The notes beneath the pieces are model-generated. The model was not told the origin of the DNA, ran no database searches, and saw only the letters and a list, made by a program, of their open reading frames with translations. DNA of 38,335 nucleotides from an uncultured Christensenella sp. (lineage in GTDB: Bacteria; Bacillota; Clostridia; Christensenellales; UBA3700): the NCBI GenBank assembly GCA_910579785.1, contig CAJTVJ010000016.1:1-38335 (forward strand). Reading direction: 5' to 3'. The position numbers and the translations under genes were made by a program. Numbering within the stretch: position 1 is the first letter of the stretch; every line of letters begins with the position of its first letter. Shown piece after piece: positions 6,852 to 14,871 of the stretch.

Positions 6852-9800
6852 CTATCTTCTCAAAGAGCGTTGCTCTTTGAGATAGTCGTTGTATCGATCA
6901 ATCTGATCAATACGTAGGTCCACCATATCTTTCGCCGTATCATAAGCCTGCTTATCCCCTATCGGCACCTCTGTCTCTTTTAATTTAACCTTTGTTCCGT
7001 CTCCGCTTGCATTGCGGCGGATGTCTTTGAGGTATTCGTCTTCCATTTTGAACAATGCCACCGTTATGCCTTTCTTTATCGTCAGCTTTATGAATGGATT
7101 GGTCGTGCTTGGTCCTATCGTTGTGAAGTAGGTAGACAGCTTTTCTTTGCACTTGCTATCCTTGCTCATTGCATACTCTCTCAGTCCGTCAAAGTATTTC
7201 TTTTGCTCTTTGGTGAGTTTGGCGTACGCTTCTTCTAAGGTCAGTCGCGGAGCAGGCGCTTTCTTTGGCGACGGCGTTTTTTTAACTTGTTTAGATTTCT
7301 CCGCTTCGCCTACGGCTTCGGTCGAAATGACAATAGGCTTTTCTACTACCTTCTCAACTACTGTCTCGACAGGTACTTCAACCCGTACTTCTTTCTCTAC
7401 GATTTTCTCGACGGGCTTCTCTACTATCTTCTCTATTACTTGCGGTTGGACTATCGCTTGTTGCGCAGGTTGATCCGCAAGTTTTTGCATAAGAGCTTGC
7501 ATTACTTCTTGATTTTTTGCGCTGTCCTGCATCAATTTCTCGTTCTGCTCTATCAGTCTGTTGACCAATTCGTCATTTGCATTTGATGCAATTACTTCTT
7601 TTTCAACAACTCTTTCGGGTTGTTCGGCAAGTTTCTGCATAAGCTTTTCATTTTGCTCAATAAGCTTATTGACAAGCTCGTCGTTTGTAGATGCCTGTTG
7701 CGGCAACATTTGCTGCATACCCGGCAGCAATGCCGTCACCGTCTCGCTTATAAGTCCGCGCATCTCTTCCGCTCCTAGTCCTTGCTGGACGAATGCACCC
7801 TGCGGCATTCCCTGTCCGTTGTTGCCGCCCATCATGTGCATAAACATCATCTTCATATCTTCGTCGCGACGGCGTGCCTCAGCCTCTGCCCTATTGCGCT
7901 CATATTCTTCTTTGCTGTCGGCAAGTTCTCGCTCTGCCTTTTTGCACTGCTTCTTAGCGACCAACATTATCGCAAACGTCGCCACTGCCAAGCCCATAAG
8001 CACGCAAGCTATCGCCGTCCAAATATTCATTGCCAAGCCAAACAAGCCTGTCGCTGCCGCATAATACGACTTGTATTTTTCTTCTGCCGTACGCTTTGCC
8101 TCTTTCTTCCTGCCCAAGTAGCTAATAGTCTTAGCGACAAATATTATTATCAATACTATACTTACGCCGCTGGCTATCACCTGCCACCACTCTTTCAGCA
8201 TCTGTCCTACGCTGTCAAAATTGAAGCCGTCTTTATCTTTCTCCTCTTCGTCGGGATTGGGATTGTAGCCGTTGCCGTTGGCGTCTATCACTATCGTATA
8301 GTCGCACGTCATCCCGCTCATTATATAGTATCCGCTCTCAGGCTGGTTTACCGTCAACGTATAGTCGTCCGCCCACTTGGACTTGTCATAGTCTCCTCCA
8401 AACGTCAAGACTCCCTTCATCTGCTCCGTTATGTCGTTGCCGTTCTCGTCATACACCTTATACGCAGGCATCTGTACCTTGCCGTTGAATACCAAGTCAT
8501 TTTCGTCCCACTCTATCGTGATGACCTGCACTCCCTCTTGCGGTATTATCGCATACGGTCTCGTCACGTTGGTGTCCAACACGTAGTTGCCAGCCCACTG
8601 CGCGCTTGCGTTGAGCACTGCCGTTATGCTGTATGCTCCCACTTCCTTTTTGCCGAGGTCTCCGCTGTACGTCACGTCAGTATCATAATTGACCGCATTG
8701 ACGTCCACCTCTGCCAAGCCGACAAACGACGTCACCTTGGGTTGGAATTCAACTCCGTCAGCCACGTGCTTATATCCGCTCCATACCGCCGTCAAGTGAG
8801 CCTTGCCTATCTCCCATTCCAACGTAACCGTCTTGCCGCTTACGCCGCTCCACTCGCAGTTTTTGAGTTCTGGCAGCTCTATTATTGCCGTATAGCTATC
8901 TGCATTCGTTCCCGTGCCGCCGCTCTGTACTTTCATAAGATTAGAGTCAAAGCCGTCCAAGAAATTCGCCACGTTCTTTGGCATACCGTCATATATTATC
9001 TCGCCGTCTGCCTTCATAGTAGGAATATTGAGTATCGCCTTTGCTATCTTGTAACTGCACGTCGCTCCGCTCTCAATCTTGTAATCTCCGCTTATCGCCA
9101 CACTGAACGTATACTCGCCGACGTCTGTCTTGTCATAGTCGCCGCTGAACGTCAATTTGTCTTTCAACTGATCCGTAACGTCGTTGTTGTTTTCATCATA
9201 TATCTTAAAGTCAGGCGTCTGCGCCTGTCCGTTGTATACCAACGGCTGACTTGCGTCATACTCCCACTCTATCCTGATATTGCTCAACTCTCCAAGCGTC
9301 AAATAGATTATCAGCACGTCTGCATGATAATCGGGACTTGCCATCTCGAATATGACTCGCACCGTGTATTGCCCAGCTTCTGTAACTTCCTCAGGCTGCA
9401 ATATGCCGCCCGTATAATCTCTGTATTCATACGTGATATTCTTGACGTTGAACTTGCTGTATTGCGACTTTGGCAGCTCAGGTAAATTCTTAGGCGTGCC
9501 GTCTACTTCCATCACGATATGGTTGTCGGCATCCTGTCCGAAATTGAGATTTTTTACATTATGAACGTCATCCGTCCTGTCTATCGGCAAAACTGTGACT
9601 GACAGTTCTCCCACTGCGCTTGACACCTCGCCTTTCTTGTTGGTGAAAGAATAGCTTATCTGAATTTTATTCACAGCGTCTTTTCCGCTCTCTGCGCTGG
9701 CATCGGGATATATATGCAGATTGCCGTCCCATGACCTGTTGTCATACCTGATATTTTTGCTGTACTCGCTCCACGTCAGTGGCATGCTCTGCGGAATTTC

Positions 9801-12743
9801 CTCACCGTTGACCGTACCTATAAAGTTTGCCGTTACCGTAAGGTCGTCACCGGTCAATTTCATACCTGCTATCAATGGTCTATTGCCTGTCAGCGCCACC
9901 GTCAAAGATTCAAGCCTATCAGCATCAAGCCACTGCGCTATAAGCACAAGGTCGCCCGTAACTCTGTCCTCTTCAAAGTCCCATTTCTTCATTATAGCAT
10001 TGTTCTTATCGTCCAACTCGCCCGTATCGTAATACCATCCCATAAACAACTTGTCACCGTTGGTCGGCTTTGTCGGAGCGGTCAAATCAACGTTGTATTT
10101 GACTTTGTTGGGCAAAGTAGTAACTCCGTCGCCGTTGTTAGGGTCATAGCTCACGCTGTACTCTGCCTCGACAAAGTCTACCTCTATCTCTATATTTCCC
10201 GTCACTGCGTTAAAGGCATTGCCGCTTTGTTTCTTATAATCATTGATATTTGTCTTGTTGCCGTCTATTACAAATGCCGGCGTCATTCCTACGAAAAGTC
10301 CGCTGTAATTTGGGTCCAACATATACTTCTTGAATGCGTCCTGAAACATATCCACGACCTTTTTATACGAGTATGAATCGTTGTATATCAAATCAACTTC
10401 CATTGTCTCATTGTTCAACTTTGGCAGACTGAATACCATCTTGACATACTCCATTGTGTACGTCCCGTCAAAGTATACGCTGCTGCCATAGTTGCCGTTA
10501 TACTTTTCGTCTGGCGTAAACTTGAAGTTCTTTGTTATCTTGTCCCCATTGACAGTCTCTTGCACTCCGCCGCCGACTATGCCCATAGCTATCGTCCATT
10601 CAGACGTGCCGTCCACAACAACGCTCTCGTCCGATTGCATCACTATGACAGGCTTTGGCTTAAATGCGCTGTCACTATACGACATTCCCTTATATCCCGT
10701 CTTGGTAGTATCAAAACTCTTCAACTTCAACGGCGCAGGCGTTATCTCAACGTCATATGTCTGACTGCTCGTTCCCTTTCCTCGCCACAACGGCTCGCCT
10801 TGCGAATAAAATACGTAATCAAAGGTATAGTCTCCGCTCTCTTTGACGTTGCGCACCGTATAACTCTTTGCCGTAGCCGTCTTGACCTCATCTCCATTCA
10901 GCTTCCATTGCAGAGTATACTGCATATCCGTCATTACCGATACGCTCACTGACGATTGCAACTTTATCGTATCTCCATACACCGCGCTGGCACTATATGA
11001 CCCCGACGACGTACCTCCCGTCGCCGTTATGTCCGTAGTCTCTTTGGTATCCACTCCCCACACGGCATATACAGTCTGCTCCCCGAATATTCCGCTGGGC
11101 AACGTATTAAACGGCTCGCTGTTTCCGCTCATATCATTTGTCCAACCTTTGAATACGTGGTGCGCCGCCTCTTTGTCCGCCAAATAACTTGCTTCCGGTT
11201 TAGGCAATTCCTCTCCCGGCATAAAGTCCGCGTCGTCCAATCCTACGCCCTCTTCATTGCCTCCGCTCAATAAATTCTTAAACGAAAGCGTCGCCACCAA
11301 ATAATTGCGCACAGGCGACGTATCAGGCGTAACCTCTTCCGTTATCTTTTCTCTATCCCATATCTGTTCGGGAAGTTTATCCGTGCCTGTACCTACCGAG
11401 TTCTTTGCGGCGTCAAATAATGCGCTCACACTTGAATGCTTTGTAGGGACTGGTGACGTAATTGGAGTTGTGTTGACGTAAGGACCAAAATGTATATTAG
11501 ATGAGCTTTTCGGTGCCGCACCAGCAGCGTTTATAGTACCATTACCGCCTACGCCTCCTATTGCAGCGTGGGCATAAACATTCTTCAATAATTTAATTTC
11601 ATTTGAGGCGTAAAGAGCCACCGTGTTTCCCGGTGAAGGGAATTTATTTGCAGAATAAAATGTCATAACAATGTTTTCAGCAACAACACGATTTGCTTCT
11701 CTTACATATCCTGCGATTCCACCAACATGTCCCTTTCCTGTATTAGACGTAAAGCTAAAATAACTTGTACAATCATAAATTTTGACGTTTACTCCATCGT
11801 TAGGGTCGCCAATTAAACCGCCAACATGGAAATTCAATGTCGCATTGGGACTTATTTTTATAACGGTATTTGCTGTGCATCTGTAAATCATTACGTTAGC
11901 ATCGCTGCTAGTCCCCTTATACAAAAAGGCTGCAATAGGTCCAGACCAACCGTAATTTGGATAAGATGTTTTAGCTCCGTCTAATTCACCTTGTAAATGA
12001 CAATTCAATATACTATCATTGCCGCAAGTTACACCTATAAGACCTCCTTGATAGTTACTCCAAGTCAATGCCTCTGTATTAGGCATACCTGTAAAATAAT
12101 AATCTTGCAATATCAAATCTGTAATCGTTGCACTGTCAGTTCTGCCAAAAACGCCAAATCCTGCCGAGGTAGTCGTCCCAAATGCCACCCACGAAGAGCC
12201 ATTCCAATATACCCAAGAAGAGCAGTTAATATTTGAAAGCGTAAATCCTAAGCCGTGAAAATTGCCCGCAAACCTGGGAATAGGTCTGAACGTTACGTCT
12301 GAAAAGTCAAGGTCAGCCGCCAACACAAAGTATTCGTTAAGACCTCTTGTAGAAGTAGTAGGTCCCACCATCTTTGCAAATTTTTCCCAATCGCCGACTG
12401 ACGCTATTACGTACGGATTTTCTTTTGAGCCTCTAGGCATACTAGTGTTGACTTCTTGCGTACTGACGTCATATTGCTCTGTCCCTGCCCTAAATCCGTC
12501 GACTTTGTCTTTGTCGGTGTATACATATTTAAATCCATTCTTAAATTGTCCCAATCCGCTTGGGTCAGGATAATCCACCGCTATTGCAGAGCCAGCCGTT
12601 TTGTCAATAGAAATCGACGGCTTCTTGTACTCCTTTGGCAATGCTACGTCAATAAATATACCTAGCGCGCAACTTACAATCACCGCTACGGCAACAACGA
12701 TAGATAGCAAAGCTATCTTTCTGTTTCTCTCTTTGGTATTCAT
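6852..12743 (-). CDS. Giant envelope-spanning protein: InlB-type/Ig-like ectodomain with coiled-coil cytoplasmic tail
   Basis: 1963 residues. Residues 10-32 are a hydrophobic signal or anchor. The ectodomain begins with a beta-helix-like GLUG region (about 90-470: NFHGLGFTLSNI, GGLIGDPND, HVGGIAGYV). InlB B-repeat-like units follow near 505-565 (ending TVYAVWG) and 860-940 (YSVSYDPNNG...IAQWLD). Then come Ig/MBG-like modules, including a duplicated one near 1165 and 1415 (LVYNGQAQTPDFKIYDENNN and LVFNGKVQMPAYKVYDENGN). A membrane span lies near 1516-1536 and a second hydrophobic stretch near 1560-1592, perhaps a hairpin. The charged tail carries a duplicated NDELVN(K/R)LIEQNEKLMQ (about 1685 and 1722), VEK-rich coiled coil, and an alpha-helical C-terminal domain (about 1825-1963). 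The start ATG has GAGAG upstream. Host or glycan binding outside coupled to an internal partner is inference. There is no LPXTG sorting signal. A perfect 11-bp hairpin (6858-6882) covers the last codons. Confidence 0.85.
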   Translation of the reverse strand: MNTKERNRKIALLSIVVAVAVIVSCALGIFIDVALPKEYKKPSISIDKTAGSAIAVDYPDPSGLGQFKNGFKYVYTDKDKVDGFRAGTEQYDVSTQEVNTSMPRGSKENPYVIASVGDWEKFAKMVGPTTSTRGLNEYFVLAADLDFSDVTFRPIPRFAGNFHGLGFTLSNINCSSWVYWNGSSWVAFGTTTSAGFGVFGRTDSATITDLILQDYYFTGMPNTEALTWSNYQGGLIGVTCGNDSILNCHLQGELDGAKTSYPNYGWSGPIAAFLYKGTSSDANVMIYRCTANTVIKISPNATLNFHVGGLIGDPNDGVNVKIYDCTSYFSFTSNTGKGHVGGIAGYVREANRVVAENIVMTFYSANKFPSPGNTVALYASNEIKLLKNVYAHAAIGGVGGNGTINAAGAAPKSSSNIHFGPYVNTTPITSPVPTKHSSVSALFDAAKNSVGTGTDKLPEQIWDREKITEEVTPDTSPVRNYLVATLSFKNLLSGGNEEGVGLDDADFMPGEELPKPEASYLADKEAAHHVFKGWTNDMSGNSEPFNTLPSGIFGEQTVYAVWGVDTKETTDITATGGTSSGSYSASAVYGDTIKLQSSVSVSVMTDMQYTLQWKLNGDEVKTATAKSYTVRNVKESGDYTFDYVFYSQGEPLWRGKGTSSQTYDVEITPAPLKLKSFDTTKTGYKGMSYSDSAFKPKPVIVMQSDESVVVDGTSEWTIAMGIVGGGVQETVNGDKITKNFKFTPDEKYNGNYGSSVYFDGTYTMEYVKMVFSLPKLNNETMEVDLIYNDSYSYKKVVDMFQDAFKKYMLDPNYSGLFVGMTPAFVIDGNKTNINDYKKQSGNAFNAVTGNIEIEVDFVEAEYSVSYDPNNGDGVTTLPNKVKYNVDLTAPTKPTNGDKLFMGWYYDTGELDDKNNAIMKKWDFEEDRVTGDLVLIAQWLDADRLESLTVALTGNRPLIAGMKLTGDDLTVTANFIGTVNGEEIPQSMPLTWSEYSKNIRYDNRSWDGNLHIYPDASAESGKDAVNKIQISYSFTNKKGEVSSAVGELSVTVLPIDRTDDVHNVKNLNFGQDADNHIVMEVDGTPKNLPELPKSQYSKFNVKNITYEYRDYTGGILQPEEVTEAGQYTVRVIFEMASPDYHADVLIIYLTLGELSNIRIEWEYDASQPLVYNGQAQTPDFKIYDENNNDVTDQLKDKLTFSGDYDKTDVGEYTFSVAISGDYKIESGATCSYKIAKAILNIPTMKADGEIIYDGMPKNVANFLDGFDSNLMKVQSGGTGTNADSYTAIIELPELKNCEWSGVSGKTVTLEWEIGKAHLTAVWSGYKHVADGVEFQPKVTSFVGLAEVDVNAVNYDTDVTYSGDLGKKEVGAYSITAVLNASAQWAGNYVLDTNVTRPYAIIPQEGVQVITIEWDENDLVFNGKVQMPAYKVYDENGNDITEQMKGVLTFGGDYDKSKWADDYTLTVNQPESGYYIMSGMTCDYTIVIDANGNGYNPNPDEEEKDKDGFNFDSVGQMLKEWWQVIASGVSIVLIIIFVAKTISYLGRKKEAKRTAEEKYKSYYAAATGLFGLAMNIWTAIACVLMGLAVATFAIMLVAKKQCKKAERELADSKEEYERNRAEAEARRRDEDMKMMFMHMMGGNNGQGMPQGAFVQQGLGAEEMRGLISETVTALLPGMQQMLPQQASTNDELVNKLIEQNEKLMQKLAEQPERVVEKEVIASNANDELVNRLIEQNEKLMQDSAKNQEVMQALMQKLADQPAQQAIVQPQVIEKIVEKPVEKIVEKEVRVEVPVETVVEKVVEKPIVISTEAVGEAEKSKQVKKTPSPKKAPAPRLTLEEAYAKLTKEQKKYFDGLREYAMSKDSKCKEKLSTYFTTIGPSTTNPFIKLTIKKGITVALFKMEDEYLKDIRRNASGDGTKVKLKETEVPIGDKQAYDTAKDMVDLRIDQIDRYNDYLKEQRSLRR
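6858..6882. other. Perfect hairpin over the 3' end of the giant gene
   Basis: TCTCAAAGAGC-GTT-GCTCTTTGAGA is an 11-bp stem with a 3-base loop overlapping the final codons. No T run follows on the minus strand, so it may protect the 3' end or assist termination; this is uncertain. Confidence 0.5.
7293..7332. repeat. Right arm of the palindromic repeat embedded in the giant gene
   Basis: The block starts AGATTTCTCCGCT and ends CGGTCGAAATGAC, exactly the two ends of the intergenic right arms at 28490-28527 and 38125-38161. It is read in frame on the minus strand as VISTEAVGEAEKSK within the flexible linker between the coiled coil and the C-terminal domain. Length and frame are compatible with the gene staying open. 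Confidence 0.8.
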
Positions 12744-12802
12744 ATTATATCTCTCAGGTCTATGAATTTATTTTTCAAGATAAAAAATGCAGAAATTTAC
12801 AA

Positions 12803-12918
12803 GAAAAGTATACTTTTCCTGACCTATCAATATTGCTTCTATCGCGCGCGCGAAATATACTTTATTTGTAAAAATATATCCTTTCACGATAAAAATCAGG
12901 AAGTCAGGAAAAGTATAC
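12803..12918. promoter_or_regulatory. Paired inverted sites upstream of the giant gene
   Basis: GTATACTTTTCCTGAC (12808-12823) and its exact reverse complement GTCAGGAAAAGTATAC (12903-12918) face each other across 79 bases. The first also lies in a perfect 16-base palindrome, GAAAAGTATACTTTTC (12803-12818). Between them is the alternating palindrome TCGCGCGCGCGA (12842-12853). The first site is 60 bases from the giant gene's ATG. The layout suggests a looping repressor or an invertible or hairpin element; no recombinase is nearby. I could not place a convincing -10/-35 pair here. Confidence 0.55.
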
Positions 12919-13014
12919 ATTTATTGGAATGGTGCAATAGATTTTAAAAATAGAATGAAAGTGTGTTGTAATAACAGGTTCTTATATATGTCAAATCAAG
13001 CTTTATGTGCTTTC

Positions 13015-13313
13015 GACCGAATTTTACTTACAAAACACCTAACTTTGGTCACTCTCCCAATACTTCATATCCCATATTACTATAACTTACCTATAAGTTA
13101 AGTCATTTCGACCAAGCGTAGCGCGTGGAGAAATCTCATCCTTGTGACAATTTAATCTGTTGAGACCTCTCCGCGTAGGGCGTAAGGAGCGGAGCGACGG
13201 AATAGCGAGCCAGCAGATGCGTCTTGGGCGAGCGTCGGTGACGATTCCCTCCCAACATTGTAATTATATAGTCATTTCGACCGAAGTGCAACGAAGCGGA
13301 GAAATCTCATCCT
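13015..13313. repeat. Palindromic repeat block B
   Basis: The order is: partial right-arm end and linker (13015-13099, with CAATACTTCATATCCC), left arm (GTCATTTCGACC...GGAGAAATCTCATCC, 13101-13141), right-arm start running into the GC-rich module (13159-13252), then a second left arm (13271-13312). It occupies most of the gap between the XRE gene terminator and the giant gene's upstream region. The rest of the 12744-13380 gap holds the paired palindromes and the terminator. Confidence 0.75.
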
Positions 13314-13314
13314 T

Positions 13315-13345
13315 ACAAAAAATAAACGGCGGCAAATGCCGTCGT
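13315..13345 (-). terminator. Terminator of the kinase-XRE operon
   Basis: On the minus strand ACGACGGC-ATTT-GCCGCCGT (one mismatch) is followed by TTTATTTTTT. Confidence 0.75.
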
Positions 13346-13380
13346 CTATTTTGATCGTCTTTGTTATTATATCGGTTTGA

Positions 13381-13599
13381 TTAGATATTCTTGCTGTCGT
13401 CGTCTTTGAGACCCAACATATAATCTGTCGTCTTGCCGAATAAATTACTGAGATCTATCAATGCTTGGTAACTTGGCTCCTTCACGCCTCTCTCCCAGTT
13501 GCTTATCGAAACTTGGGATACTTGCATGTACTTAGCCAAATACTCCTGGTTGTAACCATTGATAAGTCTCTGCTCCTTCAATCTTTCTGCAAATTTCAT
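13381..13599 (-). CDS. Small XRE/Cro-family DNA-binding protein
   Basis: 72 residues, almost entirely one helix-turn-helix domain: FAERLKEQRLINGYNQEYLA then VSQVSISNWERG, with the recognition helix near residues 28-38, and the usual tail helix ending TTDYMLGL. Such proteins act as cytoplasmic repressors; the target is unknown, but autoregulation is common. The start ATG has a strong AGGAGG site 8 bases upstream. It follows the kinase-fold gene by 27 bases on the same strand, so the two probably share the promoter near 14330. It could equally control another locus, such as the giant gene whose palindromes lie 460 bases downstream (speculative). Confidence 0.85.
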   Translation of the reverse strand: MKFAERLKEQRLINGYNQEYLAKYMQVSQVSISNWERGVKEPSYQALIDLSNLFGKTTDYMLGLKDDDSKNI

Positions 13600-13626
13600 T
13601 ATACATACCTCCTAGCTTTATTTAAA

Positions 13627-14304
13627 TCAGATCAACTTGCGCCAATCTACACCTTGCTTATTAAAGTTGGCAAGTCCGTCGATAAGCATGTCCATATCGA
13701 CATCAAACCTTGCCGAAGAGCTTTCTGCGCGACACTGCAATCTCTCTTTGACCTCGTTTATCACGTCCATCATTTCAAGTTTGAAACAAGCGAGTAATCT
13801 ATATATAAACGGATAACATTCATAATACTCGCCCACACAGTGCGTCAATGCAAAAGCTATTGCACTCGCCACGTCCTCATAGGGCATCCCCTCGCCGACG
13901 TTGGAAAAGTCTACTCCTATCACTCTGCCGTCTTTGACGACGTAATTATTGAAGTCTATGACCTTCATTGTCTTTGACGTAAACGAATATATGATTTGTA
14001 AAAAAATCGACAGCCGCGTTGCCAAAAGCTCCATTGTATCGCAATCGTCGGACATTGTTGCGCGCTTAAATATCTCGCAAAAATTTTCGCCGTCGACATA
14101 CTCATAGACTACTATATTGCCCTCCCGTTCTATGACTTTGGGCGCGTATCCCGTCGTAGCCACTTGAATTGCGACCGACATTTCCTTTTCTGCCTCTTCT
14201 TTATTAGCATACTCTTTTAGTATATAACTGATTCCTTGGCTTTCTATCTTATATACATTTTTTTGCTTAGAAGATAACGCGGAAATGATTTTATAACTTC
14301 TCAT
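13627..14304 (-). CDS. Kinase-fold (APH/choline-kinase-like) phosphotransferase
   Basis: 225 residues. It looks like a minimal member of the small-molecule or Rio-like kinase superfamily: an N-lobe lysine in YILKEY (about residue 30), a hinge VYEYVDG (about 67-73), then KVIDFNNYVVKDGRVIGVDF (about 114-133) in place of the usual HGDLHPGNIL...GIDF catalytic and metal-binding loops. The DxxN and VDF parts are present but the HGD motif is not, so activity and substrate are uncertain. Related short proteins are annotated as aminoglycoside phosphotransferase-like or RIO1-like without known substrate. The gene has a good promoter and is followed by the XRE gene. No drug-resistance role should be inferred. 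Confidence 0.65.
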   Translation of the reverse strand: MRSYKIISALSSKQKNVYKIESQGISYILKEYANKEEAEKEMSVAIQVATTGYAPKVIEREGNIVVYEYVDGENFCEIFKRATMSDDCDTMELLATRLSIFLQIIYSFTSKTMKVIDFNNYVVKDGRVIGVDFSNVGEGMPYEDVASAIAFALTHCVGEYYECYPFIYRLLACFKLEMMDVINEVKERLQCRAESSSARFDVDMDMLIDGLANFNKQGVDWRKLI

Positions 14305-14317
14305 ATTGTTCGGCTAT

Positions 14318-14347
14318 ATTATATCCTAACTAAATGACATTAGTCAA
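14318..14347 (-). promoter_or_regulatory. Promoter of the kinase-XRE operon
   Basis: On the minus strand TTGACT (14347-14342) and TATAAT (14323-14318) are 18 bases apart, ending 14 bases before the ATG at 14304. This implies a very short leader. Confidence 0.7.
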
Positions 14348-14465
14348 CACATATTCAATAAATTTATCTACTTTTTACTTCCATATCAAAGTTTTAACCT
14401 TATATTTACATTCAATTATCAATTTTATCGACAAATCTCGACAAAGTATTATAAGAAGTTTGACT

Positions 14466-14475
14466 TGTCGACAAT
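14466..14475. other. TTGTCGACAA palindrome and nearby half-sites
   Basis: TTGTCGACAA lies downstream of the cupin gene, with two further CGACAAA half-sites between about 14430 and 14446. They cluster 120-160 bases upstream of the kinase-XRE promoter and could be binding sites of the XRE protein. This is weak evidence. Confidence 0.3.
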
Positions 14476-14493
14476 TTTAGACATTTTTTCACA

Positions 14494-14817
14494 CTAATTT
14501 TCAACACCGTCGTTTATCAATGAAGTACCCAACATAATACATACGCTGTCTTTATTGTTCCATACAGAGTGAGGAATATCGCCCTTGACCAACAAACTTT
14601 CGCCTTTTTTGACTATGACGCTCTCATCTTTCAACACTATCTTTGCCTCGCCTTCTATCACAGTAAACAGGTGGTCGTGAGCATGTGTATGCGCCCTGAC
14701 AGGTCCGCCGCCGTCTTTATCGACGTATGCCAAAGATATGTCTTTGATATTGCCGCTTTGCTCATATAACTTGGTCGCCTTAAAACCAATATGTTGAGGC
14801 GGAGTAAAAAATTCCAT
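14494..14817 (-). CDS. Small single-domain cupin protein
   Basis: 107 residues forming one cupin barrel. The first cupin motif is RAHTHAHDHL with His43, His45, His47 and His49, followed by GEAKI (Glu57). The second motif includes GDIPHSVWN with His83. These residues usually bind a divalent metal. Stand-alone cupins of this type are sugar-isomerase-like, dioxygenase-like or merely ligand-binding, so no reaction is assigned. The ribosome site AAGGAGAG precedes the ATG. It lies 54 bases after the TrpB2 gene on the same strand, with a terminator-like hairpin in the gap, so it may be co-transcribed only by read-through. Confidence 0.75.
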   Translation of the reverse strand: MEFFTPPQHIGFKATKLYEQSGNIKDISLAYVDKDGGGPVRAHTHAHDHLFTVIEGEAKIVLKDESVIVKKGESLLVKGDIPHSVWNNKDSVCIMLGTSLINDGVEN

Positions 14818-14829
14818 ATATCTCTCCTT

Positions 14830-14861
14830 AAAAACTAACGGTCGGATATCACACCCGACCG
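14830..14861 (-). terminator. Hairpin between TrpB2 and cupin genes
   Basis: CGGTCGG / CCGACCG (7 bp, 9-base loop) followed on the minus strand by TTAGTTTTT. Confidence 0.6.
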
Positions 14862-14871
14862 CCGTAATCTA

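Noticed and set aside
6699..6917. A 72-codon frame starting in the 68-base repeat
   Set aside because: No ribosome site; the second repeat copy diverges after 18 codons; its end overlaps the giant gene antisense.
7782..9485. A 567-codon open frame on the plus strand
   Set aside because: Antisense to the giant gene; the product is arginine/histidine/tyrosine-rich with no motif and no ribosome site.
13160..13354. A 64-codon frame across the GC-rich repeat module
   Set aside because: It simply translates repeat DNA; the copies at 6388 and 28391 differ by changes that are not multiples of three (for example GCGCAGCG, GCGGAGCG and GCGAAAGCG).
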